Made by a program: the position numbers and the translations under genes. Source: Desulfobacula sp. (GTDB lineage Bacteria > Desulfobacterota > Desulfobacteria > Desulfobacterales > Desulfobacteraceae). Taken from it: a DNA stretch of 10,989 nucleotides. The notes below the pieces were generated by a model. The model was not told the origin of the DNA. It did no database searches and saw only the letters and a list, made by a program, of their open reading frames with translations. This document shows positions 7,240-10,989 of the stretch, piece by piece. The stretch's first letter is position 1. Each line of letters opens with the position of its first letter. The DNA is taken from assembly GCA_029940235.1 (NCBI GenBank), contig JAOZRI010000057.1, positions 1-10,989 on the forward strand, written 5' to 3'.

Positions 7240-8734
7240 CTCTTTTCCAGAGGATATAAAAAAGTATATAATCCCAAAGGTTACAGGAGAGCTGTATTTT
7301 AAATGTCTGGGGTGTGGTGAAGAGTATTCCATTGATAAACTTTTATATGTATGTCCTGAATGTAATGAAGTCCTGCTTCTCCATGATCGAAATTTCAAAG
7401 ATCTTCAAAAAATTCCCGGCAGACTCTGGCAGAAAATTTTTGATTACAGAAGAATGCTTAATATACCTGCCCTGAAAGGGATATACAGATATCATGAATT
7501 TATTGGCTCATGTATTCCTCTGGAATCTATCATCTATCTTGGTGAAGGCCATACCCCTGTAGTTGAGGCAAACAGTAATCTGCAAAAAAAAGTGGGAAAT
7601 AAATTCTTCTATAAAAATGACGGACAGAACCCAAGTGCTTCATTTAAAGACCGAGGCATGGCAAGTGCAATCTCAAGTATTAAATACCTTATTGATAATA
7701 ACCTTATATCAGATGTTATTGCTGTCTGTGCTTCCACAGGAGACACTTCTGCTGCTGCTGCCCTATATGCTTCCTATCTGGGACCTTTAATCAAATCAGC
7801 AGTTCTTTTACCCCATAAAAAAGTAACTGCACAACAGCTTTCCCAGCCCCTTGGAAGTGGAGCCCGGGTATTTGAAATTCCTGGAGTATTTGATGACTGC
7901 ATGAAAATTGTTGAACATCTTTCAAACAAATACAGCGTAGCACTTTTAAATTCCAAAAATGCCTGGCGCATTCTTGGACAGGAATCATATTCCTATGAAA
8001 TTGCCCAGGATTTTGAGTGGGATATGAAAAACAGAGTTATTTTTGTCCCCATTGGAAATGCAGGTAATATTTCAGCTGTAATGAATGGATTTATTAAGTT
8101 TTATAATGCTGATATAATTGACTCTCTTCCCAAAATTGTGGGGGTGCAGTCAGAACATGCAGATCCTGTATTCAGATATTATCTTGAACCAGATAAAAGC
8201 AAAAGAAAATTTGTGCCAATCAATACAAAACCAAGCGTTGCCCAGGCAGCTATGATTGGAAACCCTGTATCAATGCCGCGAGTGATAAACATTGTACAAC
8301 AATATAACAAGCTGTCCAATTGTCAGAATGTATTCTTTGTTCAGGTCACAGAACAGGCCATCATGGACTGGCAGCTCACAGCCAATAGAAATGGCCATAT
8401 TGCCTGTACCCAGGGAGGAGAATGCCTTGCAGGGCTTGTAAAAGCAATACAATTAGATATTATCACAGACAAAGAAACTGCAATACTTGATGCAACAGCC
8501 CATGCCATGAAATTTTCCGAGTTTCAAGACCTCTATTTTAAATCAGATATTGCACAAGAGTATAAAATAAAATCTGATCCTGATAAGATAAATCAGCCAT
8601 ATTTAATCATGCCTGATAACCCTGATTTAACACCATCTCAAAAAAAACGCCTTGGACAAAAAGATTTCCAAAAGTTTGTAAAAGATATTTCCGATAAAAT
8701 AGCCAATGCACTAAATTTAAAAGGAACCCTATAA
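7229..8734 (+). CDS. thrC: Threonine synthase (PLP-dependent, zinc-knuckle N-terminus)
   Basis: Threonine synthase converts O-phospho-L-homoserine to L-threonine, the last step of threonine synthesis. Its 501 residues include an N-terminal Cys knuckle, C26xxC29 and C42xxC45, of zinc-ribbon type. The fold-type II PLP core begins with LGEGHTPV (104-111). [10 protein letters not shown] (134-143) contains the Schiff-base lysine K140, [11 protein letters not shown] (168-178) is a substrate/PLP loop, and PIGNAGN (274-280) is the glycine loop that holds the PLP phosphate. [11 protein letters not shown] (241-251) and [10 protein letters not shown] further along also match threonine synthases. The frame is open upstream to 7103, but that part is an out-of-frame reading of serS. 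The ATG at 7229, with AGAAGG 9 bases ahead, starts the protein at MMFDSFPED and overlaps serS by 11 bases, implying translational coupling. A related PLP lyase acting on another substrate is possible but less likely. Confidence 0.92.
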   Translation: MMFDSFPEDIKKYIIPKVTGELYFKCLGCGEEYSIDKLLYVCPECNEVLLLHDRNFKDLQKIPGRLWQKIFDYRRMLNIPALKGIYRYHEFIGSCIPLESIIYLGEGHTPVVEANSNLQKKVGNKFFYKNDGQNPSASFKDRGMASAISSIKYLIDNNLISDVIAVCASTGDTSAAAALYASYLGPLIKSAVLLPHKKVTAQQLSQPLGSGARVFEIPGVFDDCMKIVEHLSNKYSVALLNSKNAWRILGQESYSYEIAQDFEWDMKNRVIFVPIGNAGNISAVMNGFIKFYNADIIDSLPKIVGVQSEHADPVFRYYLEPDKSKRKFVPINTKPSVAQAAMIGNPVSMPRVINIVQQYNKLSNCQNVFFVQVTEQAIMDWQLTANRNGHIACTQGGECLAGLVKAIQLDIITDKETAILDATAHAMKFSEFQDLYFKSDIAQEYKIKSDPDKINQPYLIMPDNPDLTPSQKKRLGQKDFQKFVKDISDKIANALNLKGTL

Positions 8735-8756
8735 CTAAAAAGTGTCTTTATAATTT

Positions 8757-10253
8757 ATGAGAAAAAATCTGTTTTTTAAAATATCAGTTTCAATTATAAT
8801 AGCACTCTATGCCTATGCAGCTTTTCCTTTGTTAACCTCTTCCCAGGCAAAGGGCGTTAAAACATCTTATAAGCGATATTCCATCTATCAATATAATCAA
8901 CATGATGTCCTTTGTGAACCATATGTTGTCAGTAAAGATGACTGGCTATATAAAATTTTCAGAAAAAAAGGAGAGATATCAGAAAAAGATTTTCCTCAAT
9001 TCATCATAATTTTTAAGAAAATCAACCCCCAGATCAACAATGTTGATGCAATTGAGCCTGGCATTAATATCCTTATCCCTCTGAAAAAAATAAAAAAAAA
9101 CGACTATAAACAAAGCTCTTCTGGAGAGGTTGATATTCCAGTTGTGGAGTTTTCCGCAATGTCCAATGATCTGGATCTAAAACCTTTTTTACAAAAGCAT
9201 AAAATAGAAAAAGGAGAAACAATCTCAGACCTCATTGATAAGGACTTTTTAAACAAGGGCGGGGCAATTTCAAAAGAAGGCTTAAAGGCATTCAAGCTTG
9301 CTAACCCAGACATAAAAAATATAAATATTATATATGAAGGTAAAGAGATTTACCTGCCTGACCCATCAATAAAATCACAATCCTGGTTTAATTCATTTTT
9401 ACCTGGAAAGGTTCCCATGGCCGGGATCCAAATAAAAAAAGAAAATATTCAAACCGTGCAAAGCAAAATCGAGGCCCATGAACTTGCACAATTAAAAAAA
9501 TACTCTGCACTCATTGGCGGCACTCTTTTAAACCAGGGTAAAATCTACTTTCCAGGTAAAAAAGGCTCCAGCAATGTCCTTGACTTATCCTACTCTCCTG
9601 TGATTGAAACCGAAGATGGATCCAAAATATTGATTATATCCGGTAACAATGTCAATGCGGAGATGCTTGAATATGTACAAGCCTATTGGAAGGGTATAAA
9701 AACTCAATTAATCTCTGAAACCACTAATAAAATAAAAGATAGAATTAAAAACTCCAATAAGAACAAAAACCTGCAAAAACACAGTGTGACTACAGAGTAT
9801 AAAAAAACCATTGAAATACTCTTGCACCAGACTGATTATGATTATATCACGGACACAAAAATACCATTTACAATTAGCAATATAAATCTTGAGGCATCCT
9901 TTGGCCGAGTTATAAGGCAGGATGAACCCGACCTATTAATCAATTTTGGCAATGTTTATGGCTCTGCATTAAAAGCCCTTGAAAAAAGGGAATTCAAAAT
10001 CTTCTCCTTAACACCGGAAATGACTACCATGGATCTTGCCAGACAACTGTTTTCCCATCTTGGCTATACAACATGGGAGGATCCCTCATTTCCTACACAG
10101 AAAACCATCAAGACCATTAAAGGTCTTTATGCGATAAAAAATCAGGATAAAATATTTATTTATCTTAAACCCTTGGACCAGACTGCCAAAGATTACCTGG
10201 AAAAAGAAAATATCAAACCCCTATCTGCAACTAATAAAAATCAAATCCAATAA
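8757..10253 (+). CDS. Exported protein with two LysM-like domains and an unknown C-terminal half
   Basis: This 498-residue protein starts with a signal peptide (positive RKN, a hydrophobic stretch to about residue 26, then SSQA-KG as a likely cleavage near 31), so it acts in the periplasm or envelope. The first LysM-like domain is at about 54-109 (YVVSKDDWLYKIF, then INPQINNVDAIEPGINILIP) and the second at about 147-201 (KIEKGETISDLI, then NPDIKNINIIYEGKEIYLP). LysM domains bind N-acetylglucosamine in peptidoglycan; both copies here are longer than the common 44 or so residues through an insertion after the first helix. Residues 203-498 match no family I recognise. They form two compact segments joined by a Lys/Asn-rich linker (about 322-343). 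No catalytic motif is visible. It follows thrC by 22 bases and is 15 bases before the TPR lipoprotein, so it is probably co-transcribed. The ribosome site is weak. Confidence 0.8.
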   Translation: MRKNLFFKISVSIIIALYAYAAFPLLTSSQAKGVKTSYKRYSIYQYNQHDVLCEPYVVSKDDWLYKIFRKKGEISEKDFPQFIIIFKKINPQINNVDAIEPGINILIPLKKIKKNDYKQSSSGEVDIPVVEFSAMSNDLDLKPFLQKHKIEKGETISDLIDKDFLNKGGAISKEGLKAFKLANPDIKNINIIYEGKEIYLPDPSIKSQSWFNSFLPGKVPMAGIQIKKENIQTVQSKIEAHELAQLKKYSALIGGTLLNQGKIYFPGKKGSSNVLDLSYSPVIETEDGSKILIISGNNVNAEMLEYVQAYWKGIKTQLISETTNKIKDRIKNSNKNKNLQKHSVTTEYKKTIEILLHQTDYDYITDTKIPFTISNINLEASFGRVIRQDEPDLLINFGNVYGSALKALEKREFKIFSLTPEMTTMDLARQLFSHLGYTTWEDPSFPTQKTIKTIKGLYAIKNQDKIFIYLKPLDQTAKDYLEKENIKPLSATNKNQIQ

Positions 10254-10258
10254 AAGGA
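10253..10258 (+). promoter_or_regulatory. Ribosome binding site of the TPR lipoprotein gene
   Basis: AAAGGA begins on the last base of the LysM gene's TAA stop and lies 10 bases before the ATG at 10269. It supports this start and coupling to the preceding gene. Confidence 0.6.
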
Positions 10259-10268
10259 AATACTCTCC

Positions 10269-10989
10269 ATGAAAAAAACCTATTATGTATTGTTTGCTTT
10301 TCTTTTTTTCATATCCTGTGCATCCAAAAATATAAGTTCGGAAAAGAAAATTAAATTTGCCGTTGCAACCCAGCGGGTTGGTGAAGAATATTATAATTCC
10401 GGCAACTATACAGCAGCTTTAAAAAAACTTCTTGAGGCCTATGAGACCATCCCTGATGACCCATACATTCATAATAGTATGGGACTTGTTTATCTGGCAA
10501 AACAGAGATATAAGCTGGCTGAACAACATTTTAAAACAGCACTGGAAATCAAACCTGATTTTATCCAGGCAAAAAATCATCTTGGTGCTACATATCTTAA
10601 ACAGAAAAAATGGAATCTTGCAATAAAGTGTTTTGAGCAGGTGTCTGATAATATTCTTTATGCTACTCCGGAAATACCTTTATCAAACCTTGGATGGGCA
10701 TATTTTCACCAGAAAATGTATAAACAGGCAAAGTCCTATTTTAAAAAAGCTCTTGAGATACAACCTGATTTCTTATTTGCTGTCCATGGCTTAGCTTCAA
10801 TTTATATTCAAACCGAATATTACTCCCAGGCAATTAACTATCTTCACTATAAACTTAAGGTAAATCCAAGAGCGGCAATCCTCCATTCTGACTTGGCAAA
10901 AGCCTATGAAGCAATCAAGAATTATAATCAGGCAAAAAAATCATGGGATCTTGTTCTTAAACTTGTACCATCAACATCTCCCCTTGCAA
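10269..10989 (+). CDS. TPR-repeat lipoprotein, PilF/PilW-like, cut by the window edge
   Basis: The frame from ATG 10269 runs open to the right edge, giving 240 visible residues. The N-terminus (MKKTYYVLFAFLFFISCAS) is a lipoprotein signal: a short hydrophobic stretch ends at FISC, so C17 would be lipidated and the protein anchored to a membrane, most likely the outer one. About six tetratricopeptide repeats of 34 residues follow from about residue 33, for example HNSMGLVYLAKQRYKLAEQH (68-87) with FKTALEIKPD, NLGWAYFHQKMYKQAKSYF (140-158) with KKALEIQPD, and HSDLAKAYEAIKNYNQAKKS (206-225). Size and layout resemble PilF/PilW, which help assemble the type IV pilus secretin, but TPR lipoproteins are diverse and no pilus gene is in view. 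It follows the LysM gene by 15 bases and probably works with it in the envelope. Only a short C-terminus is likely missing. Confidence 0.85.
   Translation, partial: MKKTYYVLFAFLFFISCASKNISSEKKIKFAVATQRVGEEYYNSGNYTAALKKLLEAYETIPDDPYIHNSMGLVYLAKQRYKLAEQHFKTALEIKPDFIQAKNHLGATYLKQKKWNLAIKCFEQVSDNILYATPEIPLSNLGWAYFHQKMYKQAKSYFKKALEIQPDFLFAVHGLASIYIQTEYYSQAINYLHYKLKVNPRAAILHSDLAKAYEAIKNYNQAKKSWDLVLKLVPSTSPLA

Noticed and set aside
10366..10380. Hairpin CAACCC-AGC-GGGTTG
   Set aside because: It is within the TPR lipoprotein coding sequence, with no T-tract after it, so it is not a terminator.

Overview
The window is AT-rich (well under half G+C by eye) and densely coded, with ordinary bacterial housekeeping genes. 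The protein style suggests an anaerobic deltaproteobacterium of the Desulfobacterales type (Desulfobacula/Desulfobacter-like): a FAA1/FadD15-type acyl-CoA ligase, a pcm-DUF368 pair, a zinc-knuckle threonine synthase, and a LysM protein next to a TPR lipoprotein. This assignment is an inference from general resemblance. No rRNA, tRNA, IS element, CRISPR array or phage gene is visible.

Layout. At 1-725 (+) lies the 3' end of a long-chain acyl-CoA synthetase. It converges on a three-gene minus-strand operon that reads from about 3940 down to 782: a MurG/COG4671-like glycosyltransferase, then pcm (protein-L-isoaspartate O-methyltransferase), then a DUF368 membrane protein of the undecaprenyl-phosphate translocase (PopT) family. 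A good sigma70-type promoter (TTGCTA-17-TATATT) sits upstream of this operon at 3946-3974. Transcribed away from it is a two-TM potassium-channel-like protein with a cytoplasmic RCK (TrkA-N/TrkA-C) module at 4096-5106 (+). It converges on a divergent 5-formyltetrahydrofolate cyclo-ligase at 5153-5740 (-). A second divergent intergenic region (5741-5946) carries promoters for both flanking units.

From 5947 to the right edge is one plus-strand gene string: serS, thrC (start overlapping the serS stop by 11 bases), an exported double-LysM protein, and a TPR lipoprotein cut by the window edge. Gaps of 22 bases or less, or overlaps, suggest one operon that joins serine charging and threonine synthesis to two cell-envelope proteins.

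How the genes fit together. The glycosyltransferase and PopT homologue could both serve lipid-linked glycan assembly, with PopT returning the C55-P carrier. The LysM and TPR proteins look like envelope or peptidoglycan-associated factors; the TPR protein resembles PilF/PilW pilotin-like lipoproteins. I do not see a clear new multi-gene system. The least explained pieces are the roughly 300-residue C-terminal half of the LysM protein, the altered K+ selectivity filter of the channel (TVGFME instead of TVGYGD), the altered signature of the folate cyclo-ligase, and the glycosyltransferase-pcm-PopT grouping.
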